39,760 bases of DNA from CAZTTG01 sp964615935 (GTDB taxonomy: Bacteria > Planctomycetota > UBA1135 > GCA-002686595): the NCBI GenBank assembly GCA_964615935.1, contig CAZTTG010000056.1:1-39760 (forward strand), in the 5' to 3' direction. Positions 1-7,409 of this stretch are shown here, in pieces. The translations under genes were made by a program, and so were the position numbers. Under the pieces are notes generated by a model that was not told where the DNA came from, ran no database searches, and saw nothing but the letters and a program-made list of their open reading frames with translations. Numbering within the stretch: position 1 is the stretch's first letter; every line of letters starts with the position of its first letter.

Positions 1-455
1 CGCTCCCAGTCCCACTGATCGACGTAGGAGCTGTGGTCGTGATCGAGGAAGTAGTCCTTGCGCACGGCCTTCATGTCGGTGCAGATGCCCTCGCCGACGT
101 CACAGCCGAACTGCTTGAGCGCCCAGCGTTTCCACTTCGTGGCTGCCTGGACGACCTGGCCGTTGAGCCTCTTGTCGAGGCCGAGGCCGGCCGGGAACTC
201 CACCGGGGTCCGCGAGCCGTCGCGGTCCAGCATGTCGTTGAAGCCGCTCTCCCGGGTGACGATGAGCGGCACCTGGACCATCTGCAGGCCCAGCTCCTTG
301 CAGAGGTTCTCCTCGATGTAGGTCTTGGCCGCGAAGACGGCCTTCATGGTCTCCATCGGCGTGAGGATGGATTCGTAGTTGTCCGGGAGAATCTTCGCCA
401 CCTCGGGGTAGGTGGAGATGCCGGGGCCGGCCAAGTCAGCAGTCTTGTCTGTCAT
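1..455 (-). CDS. asnA: Aspartate--ammonia ligase AsnA, 3' part cut by window edge
   Basis: Cytoplasmic ATP-dependent enzyme that makes asparagine from aspartate and free ammonia. About 151 N-terminal residues are visible, against roughly 330 in the family. Recognisable AsnA blocks are 'IEENLCKELGLQMVQVPLIV' (residues ~47-66), the 'TKWKRWALKQF' helix, 'GEGICTDMKAVR' and 'SSYVDQWDWER' right at the edge, which match the class II aminoacyl-tRNA-synthetase-like fold of this family. The ATG at 455 is chosen because GAGGTG lies just upstream with normal spacing and the N-terminal extension is short. The gene is transcribed leftwards out of the window. Downstream neighbours are not visible. Upstream (456-627) I see only GC-rich spacer. 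The remaining uncertainty concerns the missing C-terminus, not the identity. Confidence 0.9.
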   Translation of the reverse strand, partial: MTDKTADLAGPGISTYPEVAKILPDNYESILTPMETMKAVFAAKTYIEENLCKELGLQMVQVPLIVTRESGFNDMLDRDGSRTPVEFPAGLGLDKRLNGQVVQAATKWKRWALKQFGCDVGEGICTDMKAVRKDYFLDHDHSSYVDQWDWE

Positions 456-627
456 GTGTTCACCTCACGGATTGAGAATCATCTGACCATCGCGCTCCAC
501 GCGAGTTTTCCTCTCGATGCGCAAATGGCGAACCAGGATAGCGCCTGCCGCCCCGAAGAGAAGCCCCGGGCGCGCCGAAAACCGGCTGCGGGGCGGCCGG
601 GGGCCGGCCGGGTCGGGCTCGCGCGGG

Positions 628-1761
628 CTAGCCGAACAGGTCGAGGAGCACCCCGGGGCTGCCGGCGTCCTCGAGGGCCCCGGCCATCGCCTCCCTCAGC
701 TTCAGCATGCTGACGGCCGCCGTCCGCTGGGTCAGCCGGTCGAAGCTCGTGCTGAAGAGATCCCGGAGGTCCGTTCCCAGGCGCCCCAGGGCCGCGCGCA
801 GCGCGCCGTCCTGGGCGGACTGGCGCTCGGACCCGGCGCTCGCGGCGGCCTCCTGGCCGCCCGGCTCGATGCCGAGCGCGGTGAACAGGGAGCTGGAGCC
901 GTCGGCCAGGACCAGCGGATCCCCGGGGGTCTGGGACTGGATCATCACCCTGCCGGTGGGCTCATGGAAGGTGGTGGTCGCGCCCGCCTCTGAGGTGCTG
1001 ATGCGGTCGAGCCCGCCAGCTTCGCCGCAATGAAGAAGCCCGTGTCGTCGCTTCCCAGGACGATCTGCCCGGCGGCCCCGGACGTCATCTGGGTCAGGCT
1101 GACGGTCTCGGCCTCCGGGTCGAAGGCCGCCACCACGCCCGCGTTGGAGCTGGTGATGTGGCTCAGCAGGGTGTTGATGGTGTCGCTGGCCAGGACGTCG
1201 ATCTGAGTCCCGTTGACGTGAACGAGCCGGCGCTCACCAACTACCCGTACTCCAGGTTGGGCCGGTCGTTGCCGATCCCGTCGAAGGCCTTGTCCGGGTC
1301 CACGGCGCTGCCGACGGTGTCCCACACCGAGATCTGGAAGGTCTCGCTTCTCCTCACGGTTCCGGCGGAGAGGGACAGGGTCAGCCCGTTGCTCAGGGTG
1401 ACCGGCTCGCCGGGGACGTACCCGCCGCCGATGGAGATCTCATCGATCTTGGAGCCGGAGCTCCTCCGGACCTCGACGTTGAATTGGCCTCGCCGACGGT
1501 CCTGTTCCTCTTGAACTTGAACGTCAGGACGTCGTCGCCCTGGGCGCCCGAGTAGATCCCGTCCCGGATCGGCGTGTCGGTCGAGGATCCGCTGATGGTG
1601 GGGCTGAACGGGCCGCAGGAGGTCGGCGTGGCGTTGACCTCTGCGATCGACGCCCGCCTGTCGATCGGCGCGGTGCCGAACGCAGCCTGCGAGCGGGGAC
1701 GGATGAAGAGGGACGTCCCCAGATTCGGTAGTGACACTCCTCCCAGCCCGAGAATGCTCAC
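628..1761 (-). pseudogene. Decayed FliD-like / flagellin-IN-motif flagellar protein
   Basis: Remnant of a flagellar hook-associated (FliD-like) protein. A GTG at 1761 preceded by GGGGAGGCG opens 'VSILGLGGVSLPNLGTSLF'. The protein then changes frame near 1490-1500 to continue with 'KIDEISIGGGYVPGEPVTL' and 'SVWDTVGSAVDPDKAFDGI', meets an in-frame TAG after 'PNLEYG' (near 1240), and changes frame again near 1220 into a flagellin IN motif ('VNGTQIDVLASDTINTLLSH'). After 'FFIAAKLAG' it jumps, near 1010, straight into 'LDRISTSEAGATTTFHEPTG', the middle of a second IN motif, so roughly 50 residues appear to be missing. The tail 'MMIQSQTPGDPLVLADGSSS' runs to TAG at 628. Several frame changes, one stop and one deletion indicate a pseudogene. 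Clustered sequencing indels could explain the frame changes but not the deletion. Confidence 0.7.
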
Positions 1762-1888
1762 GCCAGCGCCTCCCCGTGATCCCACCGCGGCGCCTCACCG
1801 CGACACGCCGCGGCGTGTCCGGGCTGGGGATCGGATCGCGGCATCGCCGAACCTCAGCGAAAGCCGGGATTCCGGTCCGCTCAGGCGA

Positions 1889-4800
1889 TCACGGCCCCCA
1901 CTCGCACAGCGATTCCACGTACTCCGCCGAGCCGTCGCGCAGCCAGCCGTCGAGCTGGGCGGGCTCCTTTAGCTGCTGCCCGCGGAAGCGGGACACCGCC
2001 AGGAAACGGCAGTCGGCCCGCGACAGGGCGGTCATGTCGCTCCACAGCTTCTCGAACTGCGCGATCGGGAAGACGTCCTCCTGGCCGTGGCCCCAGCGCT
2101 TCTTCACGTCCTTGAGCGTGACGTAGGTGGGCATGTGCCGGGCCATGGCGCGCACCGCCCCGGCCACCCATTCCGCGTCGGCGAGGTCCGGGCGCGAGAG
2201 CCCGAAGAGCTCCAGCAGGCGGTCCAGGTCGATCCAGGTGGTCATCGAGTTGTAGTAGCCCAGGTCGAACTCGTCCTCCTCGCGGGGGAGCGCCAGGCTC
2301 TCGACCAGCCGCACGCGGCCGTTGACCCGCGCCAGGCCGCCGCCGCGGTCCTCCACCCGCCGCGGCACGACCTCGAAGGAGAGGGCGCCGCCCCGCTCGA
2401 GGTGCAGGCCCAGGAGGCCCGGGTCCACGTCCGCGCCCAGGGTGTCCACGTTGTGCAGCAAGAGGGTGCGGAGCTCCGGCCGCTCCTCGACGAGCCGCGT
2501 CAGGGTGCCGTTCAGCAGCAGGTTGGGCACCTCGTACCAGTGGCCCACCGGGTGCAGGCACTGCATGGGGAGGTTGTCGCGGTAGTCCGAGCCCTCGCCG
2601 CTGGCGCGGGCCCAGCCGATCAGCGCCGCCTGCAGGCTCTCGCGCACCTTCTGCGCCTGCTCGTCCAGGAGCTGCGTGGCGGTCTCCTCCCAGGCGAAGC
2701 GCAGGTCGCGCTCCATGGGGACCATGCGCAGGCCCACCGAGCGGCCGCGGGAGAGCCGCAGCGGGCCCTCGTAGCCGTAGCGCTCGTTGCGCGCCAGCCA
2801 GGTCTCGATGGGGCCGTGGGTCAGGTAGCTGGTGGTGACCACGTGGGGCACGGGCGCTCCGGCCCGGCGGCCCGCGCGGCGCGACTTGGCGAGATGCACC
2901 TCCAGGAAGGTTCGGTGCCGGCCGGCCAGGCGCGCGAAGGGGTTGAGCGCCTTGACCACCCCGGCGCCCGCGGTCCAGCGGCTGCCCGAGCCGGCCGCCA
3001 GGGTCACCACCGCGACCTCGCCCCGCTCCAGCGCCTCGCGGCCGCGATCGGCGCGGTCCGCGGCCAGCTCGCCGGCGTCGAGCACGTCCCCCGGCTCCAC
3101 GTCCTCGATGGCCGTGTCGGCCGGCAGCCGGTTGCGCGCCAGGCCGATCCGGCCGCGCTGCAGGTCGGTCTGGATCTGCCGGTGCTGCTCGGCGTCGAAG
3201 CCGTTCTCGGAGAGGAGCTCCTCCAGGCTGGCGCCGGCCCCGCTCGCCCCGGCGGGGCGGGGGAAGAGCCGGTCGAAGAGCGACTGCACCATGCCGCGCA
3301 GCTCGGGGCGCTCGCGGCAGGCGGCCCCGAAGCGGTCCAGCTCGGCCCGCGTCTGGGGCGGGAGCTGCATGGGATCCAGGCGCAGCAGCGGCGGGACGCG
3401 CAGGGCGAAGTAGTCGGCCGGCAGGGCGCTCTCCTCCTCGAGCAGGTCGGCGAAGCTGCCCCGCTCGTTGATCGAGAAGTCGTAGACCACCGGCTCCATG
3501 GCGAAGGGCATGGCGTGCTCCAGCTCGCCCTTGAGCTGGGCCATGCGCTGGGCCAGGCGGTCCTGGGCCTCGACCCGCACCCGCGGATCCAGGATGAAGC
3601 CCATGCCGCCGCCGGACATGCCGCCGAGCATCCAGAAGCCCCAGAAGCGATCGCCGAAGTCCGCGCGCGCGCAGGCGATGAGCCGCTCGGTGTAGAGGTT
3701 GCTGGCCCAGGGGATGATGGCCTGGAGCGGGCCGGTGAAGTTGCCGGTGGTGGCCTGTCCCAGCCGGCGGACGTCCCCCTCGCGCAGCGAGTCGAGGACC
3801 TCGCGCCACACGGAGAGGGTGCGGCCGCGCGCGGCCCACTCGCTCTCGCTGCGCAGGAGGTACTTCTCGGTCACCATCTCCAGGATGGGTCCGACGTCCT
3901 GGGCCATGCCGCCGTGGACCAGCACCAGGCTGTCCTGCAGGGCCTGTCGCGCGTGAATCGGAGCCTCCTCGGAGTCCAGGATGTGATGGTCCGGCAGGAG
4001 GCGGCCGCGGCTGATGCCCAGCTCGGGATCGCCCTCCCGGGCCAGCACGCCCTCGATGCGCTTCATCCCCGGCCACAGCCCGCCCGAGTCCTGCCAGCCG
4101 CCGCCCGAGCCGGCCAGCCACTCGCCCAGGATCGCGCGCGCGGCCACCACCCGGCGCTCCTCTTCCTCGAGCGGGCCCGCGAGAGAGCGGGCCTGGCTGG
4201 TGGCGCGCATGCACAGGGCGATGAGCGAGGCCAGCAGGTTGGTCGAGACCGCCAGGCGCGAGCCCTTGGGGATGCCGCGCACGTGGCTGATGATCTCCAG
4301 CCCCAGGCCCGGGCCGACCAGGCGCGCCAGCAGGTCGTCGAGCGTGCAGTCCGAGCCCTCCAGCCCGGGGGGGACCAGCCCCGCCGCGATCACCGCCGCC
4401 TTGAGCAGGCCCAGGTAGTCGCGCGCGTAGTCGAAGACCTCGGAGGCCTCGCGGATCTCGGCGGTGGCCCCGAGGTCCACGCTCACCAGCCGCAGCACCG
4501 GCTCGTCGATCACCCGCAGCCAGGTCTCGATGGGGGGGAGCGGCTCCTCGTCGCGCCCGCGCACGCCCAGATCGATGGAGACGTTGAGCACCCGCGCGCC
4601 CTCGGGATAGTCCATCCCCAGGAAGAAGATGTCGCTCCAGCCGCTGTGGGTCAGGTCCATGCGCACGGGCGTCGACTCGCGCAGGAGGGGACGCCGACCG
4701 TCGTGGGCCTGCCGCAGCAGCTCGGGGCGCACGCGCAGCGCCTGGTCGGCCGGGTGCCCGGTACGGAACATCCACTGGTTGCCGCGCAGCGTGCGCACGC

Positions 4801-5206
4801 TGCGCCGCACCTGGTCGGCCAGGGTCTGGAAGCCCAGGGCGCGGTAGGCCGCGGCCAGGGCGCTGGAGATGGCCTCGCCGGGGCCCTCGGCCGCCTGGAC
4901 CCCGAGGAAGTAGTCGATGGCCTCCTCGAAGCGCCGCATCAGCAGGTGGTGGTAGCCTCCGAAGGGGATGCGGCCGGCGGCCCGCAGCCGCGGGTCGAGC
5001 GGCAGGTGGAAGCGGTGGATGGCGTAGAGGAAGAAGAGCGCCCGCACGCGCTCGTAGAGGTTGGGGCACTCGCGCCAGAAGGCCTCCAGGGCGGCGCACT
5101 CGGCCTGCAGCCCCTCGAGGTCGAGCTCGCGGCAGATCGCGTCCAGCGCGCGGTCGCGGGTCGCCGGGTCCCCGGAGGTGATCGTGGAGACGAGGCGGGA
5201 GGGCAT
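1889..5206 (-). CDS. GHMP sugar kinase / UDPGP-family nucleotidyltransferase fusion
   Basis: A 1105-residue cytoplasmic protein, probably bifunctional, that would phosphorylate a free sugar at C1 and then couple it to UTP. Residues 1-170 are helical and unrecognised. Residues ~180-540 carry GHMP-kinase landmarks: 'VRMDLTHSGWSD' (181-192), the phosphate loop position 'IPKGSRLAVSTN' (312-323), 'SGGGWQDSGG' (367-376) and 'LGGMSGGGMGF' (527-537). Residues ~725-1105 look like the UDP-glucose pyrophosphorylase family: 'LAAGSGSRW' (736-744), a Lys at 752, 'NVDTLGADVDP' (919-929) and a following 'EVVPRRVEDRGGG'. The ATG at 5206 lies nine bases after the stop of the GalU-like gene, so the two form an operon. 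The order is kinase first and pyrophosphorylase second, the reverse of Fkp/FKGP enzymes. The kinase loop is degenerate (GSRLA rather than GSGLG). The sugar cannot be told from sequence. Confidence 0.75.
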   Translation of the reverse strand: MPSRLVSTITSGDPATRDRALDAICRELDLEGLQAECAALEAFWRECPNLYERVRALFFLYAIHRFHLPLDPRLRAAGRIPFGGYHHLLMRRFEEAIDYFLGVQAAEGPGEAISSALAAAYRALGFQTLADQVRRSVRTLRGNQWMFRTGHPADQALRVRPELLRQAHDGRRPLLRESTPVRMDLTHSGWSDIFFLGMDYPEGARVLNVSIDLGVRGRDEEPLPPIETWLRVIDEPVLRLVSVDLGATAEIREASEVFDYARDYLGLLKAAVIAAGLVPPGLEGSDCTLDDLLARLVGPGLGLEIISHVRGIPKGSRLAVSTNLLASLIALCMRATSQARSLAGPLEEEERRVVAARAILGEWLAGSGGGWQDSGGLWPGMKRIEGVLAREGDPELGISRGRLLPDHHILDSEEAPIHARQALQDSLVLVHGGMAQDVGPILEMVTEKYLLRSESEWAARGRTLSVWREVLDSLREGDVRRLGQATTGNFTGPLQAIIPWASNLYTERLIACARADFGDRFWGFWMLGGMSGGGMGFILDPRVRVEAQDRLAQRMAQLKGELEHAMPFAMEPVVYDFSINERGSFADLLEEESALPADYFALRVPPLLRLDPMQLPPQTRAELDRFGAACRERPELRGMVQSLFDRLFPRPAGASGAGASLEELLSENGFDAEQHRQIQTDLQRGRIGLARNRLPADTAIEDVEPGDVLDAGELAADRADRGREALERGEVAVVTLAAGSGSRWTAGAGVVKALNPFARLAGRHRTFLEVHLAKSRRAGRRAGAPVPHVVTTSYLTHGPIETWLARNERYGYEGPLRLSRGRSVGLRMVPMERDLRFAWEETATQLLDEQAQKVRESLQAALIGWARASGEGSDYRDNLPMQCLHPVGHWYEVPNLLLNGTLTRLVEERPELRTLLLHNVDTLGADVDPGLLGLHLERGGALSFEVVPRRVEDRGGGLARVNGRVRLVESLALPREEDEFDLGYYNSMTTWIDLDRLLELFGLSRPDLADAEWVAGAVRAMARHMPTYVTLKDVKKRWGHGQEDVFPIAQFEKLWSDMTALSRADCRFLAVSRFRGQQLKEPAQLDGWLRDGSAEYVESLCEWGP

Positions 5207-5215
5207 GGCGGGCTC

Positions 5216-6067
5216 TCAGCCCCCCTGCTCGCGGTCGGCGAAGAGCTCGACCAGCCCCCGCAGCACCTCCTCGCGGTCGGCGCCCTCCAGGGCCAGGGCC
5301 AGCTGGGCCTGGAGCAGGCCGTACTTGAGCCCGATGTCGTAGCGCCGGCCGCGGGGCTCGAAGGCCAGGTAGCGCTCGCGCCGCGCCAGCCGGGAGAGGG
5401 CCGTCGAGAGGTCGGGGCAGTCCCCCGCGGCGATGATCTCGAAGACCGCCGGGGTGAGCACGTGCATGCCGAACAGGCACAGGTAGTGCCCCGCCCGCAG
5501 CCCGGGGACCGATAGGTGCTGCTCGGCCAGGGTGGGGGTGGGCTTCTCCAGGATCTGATCGACCTGGAACAGATCCTCCCGCCGCGGGACCGGCTTGCCG
5601 CCCATGGCGCCGTAGTTGCACAGCCGCCCCTCGCGCGTGGCCTGCACCGCGGAGACGGCGCACTCCTCCGAGCGGGCGACCTCCACCAGCTGGCTCGCGC
5701 AGGAGCGGTCGGCGCGGCTGACGTACAGGTGGTCACCCACCAGGTGCAGGAAGGGGGCGTCACCGACGAACCGGCGAGCGAGCAGCAGCGCCTGGGCGTA
5801 GCCCCGCGGCTCCTCCTGGTGGATGAGCTGAATCCGGGCGGAGAGCTCGCCCGCGGCTCGCTCCAGGGCCTCCTCGTCACCCGGGTGGATCACCAGGCCC
5901 ATCCGCTCGACGCCGGCGCTCTGCGCCTCCTCCAGGAGGATCTGCAGGGCGCTCTTGGGCTGGCCGTCGCGGTCGACGAAGGAGTGCAGCGGCAGGGCCC
6001 GCTGGTCGGGGCCGGCCAGGGTGAGGACGGCCTTCTGGATCGGTGCGCTCACGCCGGGATCCACCAT
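5216..6067 (-). CDS. GalU-like sugar-1-phosphate nucleotidyltransferase with divergent NTP loop
   Basis: A 283-residue member of the GalU/RmlA nucleotidyltransferase family, expected to make a nucleotide-sugar from NTP and sugar-1-phosphate. Family features are 'QKAVLTLAG' at 11-19, 'QEEPRGYAQAL' at 84-94 (GalU 'GLGHA' position), 'HLVGDHLYVS' at 108-117 (Asp at the metal/UTP site), 'LEKPTPT' at 173-179, 'AGHYLCLFGMHVLTP' and 'GRRYDIGLKYGLLQA' at 240-254. The usual GxGTRxxP...K signature is changed to 'AGPDQRALPLHSF' followed by 'DRDGQPKSAL', so catalysis or nucleotide choice may differ. The start is ATG 6067; an in-frame GTG at 6052 is possible, and neither has a strong Shine-Dalgarno sequence. 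It is the first gene of an operon with the kinase/pyrophosphorylase fusion nine bases downstream, which suggests a shared sugar-nucleotide pathway. Confidence 0.75.
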   Translation of the reverse strand: MVDPGVSAPIQKAVLTLAGPDQRALPLHSFVDRDGQPKSALQILLEEAQSAGVERMGLVIHPGDEEALERAAGELSARIQLIHQEEPRGYAQALLLARRFVGDAPFLHLVGDHLYVSRADRSCASQLVEVARSEECAVSAVQATREGRLCNYGAMGGKPVPRREDLFQVDQILEKPTPTLAEQHLSVPGLRAGHYLCLFGMHVLTPAVFEIIAAGDCPDLSTALSRLARRERYLAFEPRGRRYDIGLKYGLLQAQLALALEGADREEVLRGLVELFADREQGG

Positions 6068-6121
6068 GACACGGGGCGCGGTCGGGGTCAACGGCGCGCT
6101 GGACCAGGGAGGAGCAGGTGC

Positions 6122-6127
6122 TATCCT
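6122..6127 (+). promoter_or_regulatory. Candidate -10 hexamer TATCCT upstream of peroxidase anchor
   Basis: TATCCT in GC-rich sequence, 53 bases before the ATG at 6180. No TTGACA-like -35 is visible. The same short patch read on the minus strand (GGATAGCAC) lies about 55 bases upstream of the GalU-like gene, so the site may serve both directions. It belongs to the set of leader hexamers described in the findings. Confidence 0.3.
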
Positions 6128-6179
6128 CGCGGCCGTCCACCGACATCCCGGATCGCAACCGGCACGCGAGCAGCGCCCC

Positions 6180-6254
6180 ATGAAGAAGAAGCTGGCCGTC
6201 CTCATCGTCATCTTGATCCTCGTCGTCCTGGCCTCCCCGTGGCCAGCTCGATGA
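6180..6254 (+). other. Orphaned N-terminal signal anchor in a different frame from the peroxidase
   Basis: ATG at 6180 encodes 'MKKKLAVLIVILILVVLASP' followed by WPAR and a TGA at 6252-6254. This is a textbook positively charged, single-helix membrane anchor or signal peptide. It lies directly in front of a secreted-type di-haem peroxidase, but in another reading frame (position modulo 3 is 0, against 2 for the peroxidase). I read it as the detached 5' end of that gene and not as an independent 24-residue peptide. Confidence 0.6.
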
Positions 6255-7399
6255 TGGGCGAGGACATCGAACGGGGCCTGCGATTCCTGAACCTGGAGGA
6301 GGCCTTCGGGGACGGGAGCTCCCCGGTCTCCGAGGTCGCCCTGGCGAAGATCGAGCACGTCGCCAGGCGGGGCAGCATGCCGCCGGGCCGCTACCTCGCG
6401 CTGCACTGGGACTCCAGCCTGAGCGGCGAGGACGTTCGCGTGCTCCAGCAGTGGATCGACGAGGTCCGCGAGGAGCACTACGCCACGGGAGCGGCCGCCG
6501 GGGAGCACGCGCTCGGCGCGGTTCAGCCCCTGACGCCCCCCGAGAACCTCGACGCGGAGATGGTGGCCCTGGGGGACCGCCTCTATCACGACACCCGCCT
6601 CTCGGGCGACGACACGGTCTCCTGCGCGAGCTGCCACGGGCTGGACAAGGGGGGCACCGACCAGCTCCAGTTCTCGGAGGGGATTCGCGGACAGGTGGGG
6701 GGGATCAACTCGCCCACCGTCTTCAACGCCGGCTTCGCCGTCCGGCAGTTCTGGGACGGCCGGGCCGCGGACCTCGTGGAGCAGGCCGGCGGTCCGGTCA
6801 CCAACCCGATCGAGATGGGCGCGGAATGGCCCGACGTGATCGCCAAGCTGGAGCAGGATCCGGGCTACGTCCTGGCCTTCGGAGCGCTCTTCGAGGACGG
6901 GATCACCCAGGCCAACGTCCAGGAGGCCATCGCCCACTTCGAGGAGTCGCTGGTCACCCCGGGCTCCGACTTCGACGCCTGGCTGATGGGCGACGCCAAC
7001 GCCCTGGGCGTCGAGGCCCACGCGGGCTGGGAGCTCTTCCAGGACCGCGGCTGCGTCACCTGCCACGTCGGCGCGGCCCTCGGGGGGCAGTCCTTCGAGT
7101 ACATGGGGCTGTACCAGGACTACTTCGCCGAGCGGGGCGAGGTGGGCGAGGCCGACCTGGGCCTCTTCAACTTCTCCGGGCGGGAGTCCGACAAGCACCG
7201 GTTCAAGGTGCCCACCCTGCGCAACGTCGCCGTCACCTGGCCCTACTTCCACGACGGCTCGACCAGCGACCTCGAGGAGGCGGTGCGCGTCATGGCGCGG
7301 TGCCAGTGCGACGAGGAGCTGGACGAGGCGGGCGTGACGCGGGTCGCGACCTTCCTGCGGGCCCTGACCGGCGACTTCCGGGGGAAGCGCCTGGAGTAG
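6239..7399 (+). CDS. Di-haem cytochrome c peroxidase (CCP/MauG family) with haem_bd-like N-terminal remnant
   Basis: Periplasmic-type enzyme that reduces hydrogen peroxide with electrons from c-type cytochromes. Two CxxCH haem sites are encoded: CASCH at 6623-6637 and CVTCH at 7052-7066. Between and after them are family blocks such as 'NSPTVFNAGFAVRQFWDGRA', 'NPIEMGAEWPDV' and 'FKVPTLRNVAVTWPYFHDGS'. The N-terminus ('MMGEDIERGLRFLNLEEAFG', then 'GSMPPGRYLALHWDSSLSGE') matches the C-terminal half of the haem-binding domain often fused to CCPs. The CxxCH-containing first half of that domain is missing. The frame stays open upstream, so the start is uncertain: GTG 6239, ATG 6251 or ATG 6254. 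None supplies an export signal; the anchor sits out of frame at 6180. The enzyme would be misplaced unless the frame is restored. Confidence 0.75.
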   Translation: MASSMMGEDIERGLRFLNLEEAFGDGSSPVSEVALAKIEHVARRGSMPPGRYLALHWDSSLSGEDVRVLQQWIDEVREEHYATGAAAGEHALGAVQPLTPPENLDAEMVALGDRLYHDTRLSGDDTVSCASCHGLDKGGTDQLQFSEGIRGQVGGINSPTVFNAGFAVRQFWDGRAADLVEQAGGPVTNPIEMGAEWPDVIAKLEQDPGYVLAFGALFEDGITQANVQEAIAHFEESLVTPGSDFDAWLMGDANALGVEAHAGWELFQDRGCVTCHVGAALGGQSFEYMGLYQDYFAERGEVGEADLGLFNFSGRESDKHRFKVPTLRNVAVTWPYFHDGSTSDLEEAVRVMARCQCDEELDEAGVTRVATFLRALTGDFRGKRLE

Positions 7400-7409
7400 G
7401 GGGTCGGGC

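Noticed and set aside
2087..5515. Very long open frame on the plus strand opposite the kinase/pyrophosphorylase fusion
   Set aside because: It is rich in Ala/Gly/Arg/His/Gln with no domain-like segment, and it lies antisense to a protein with clear family motifs. High GC removes stops by chance.
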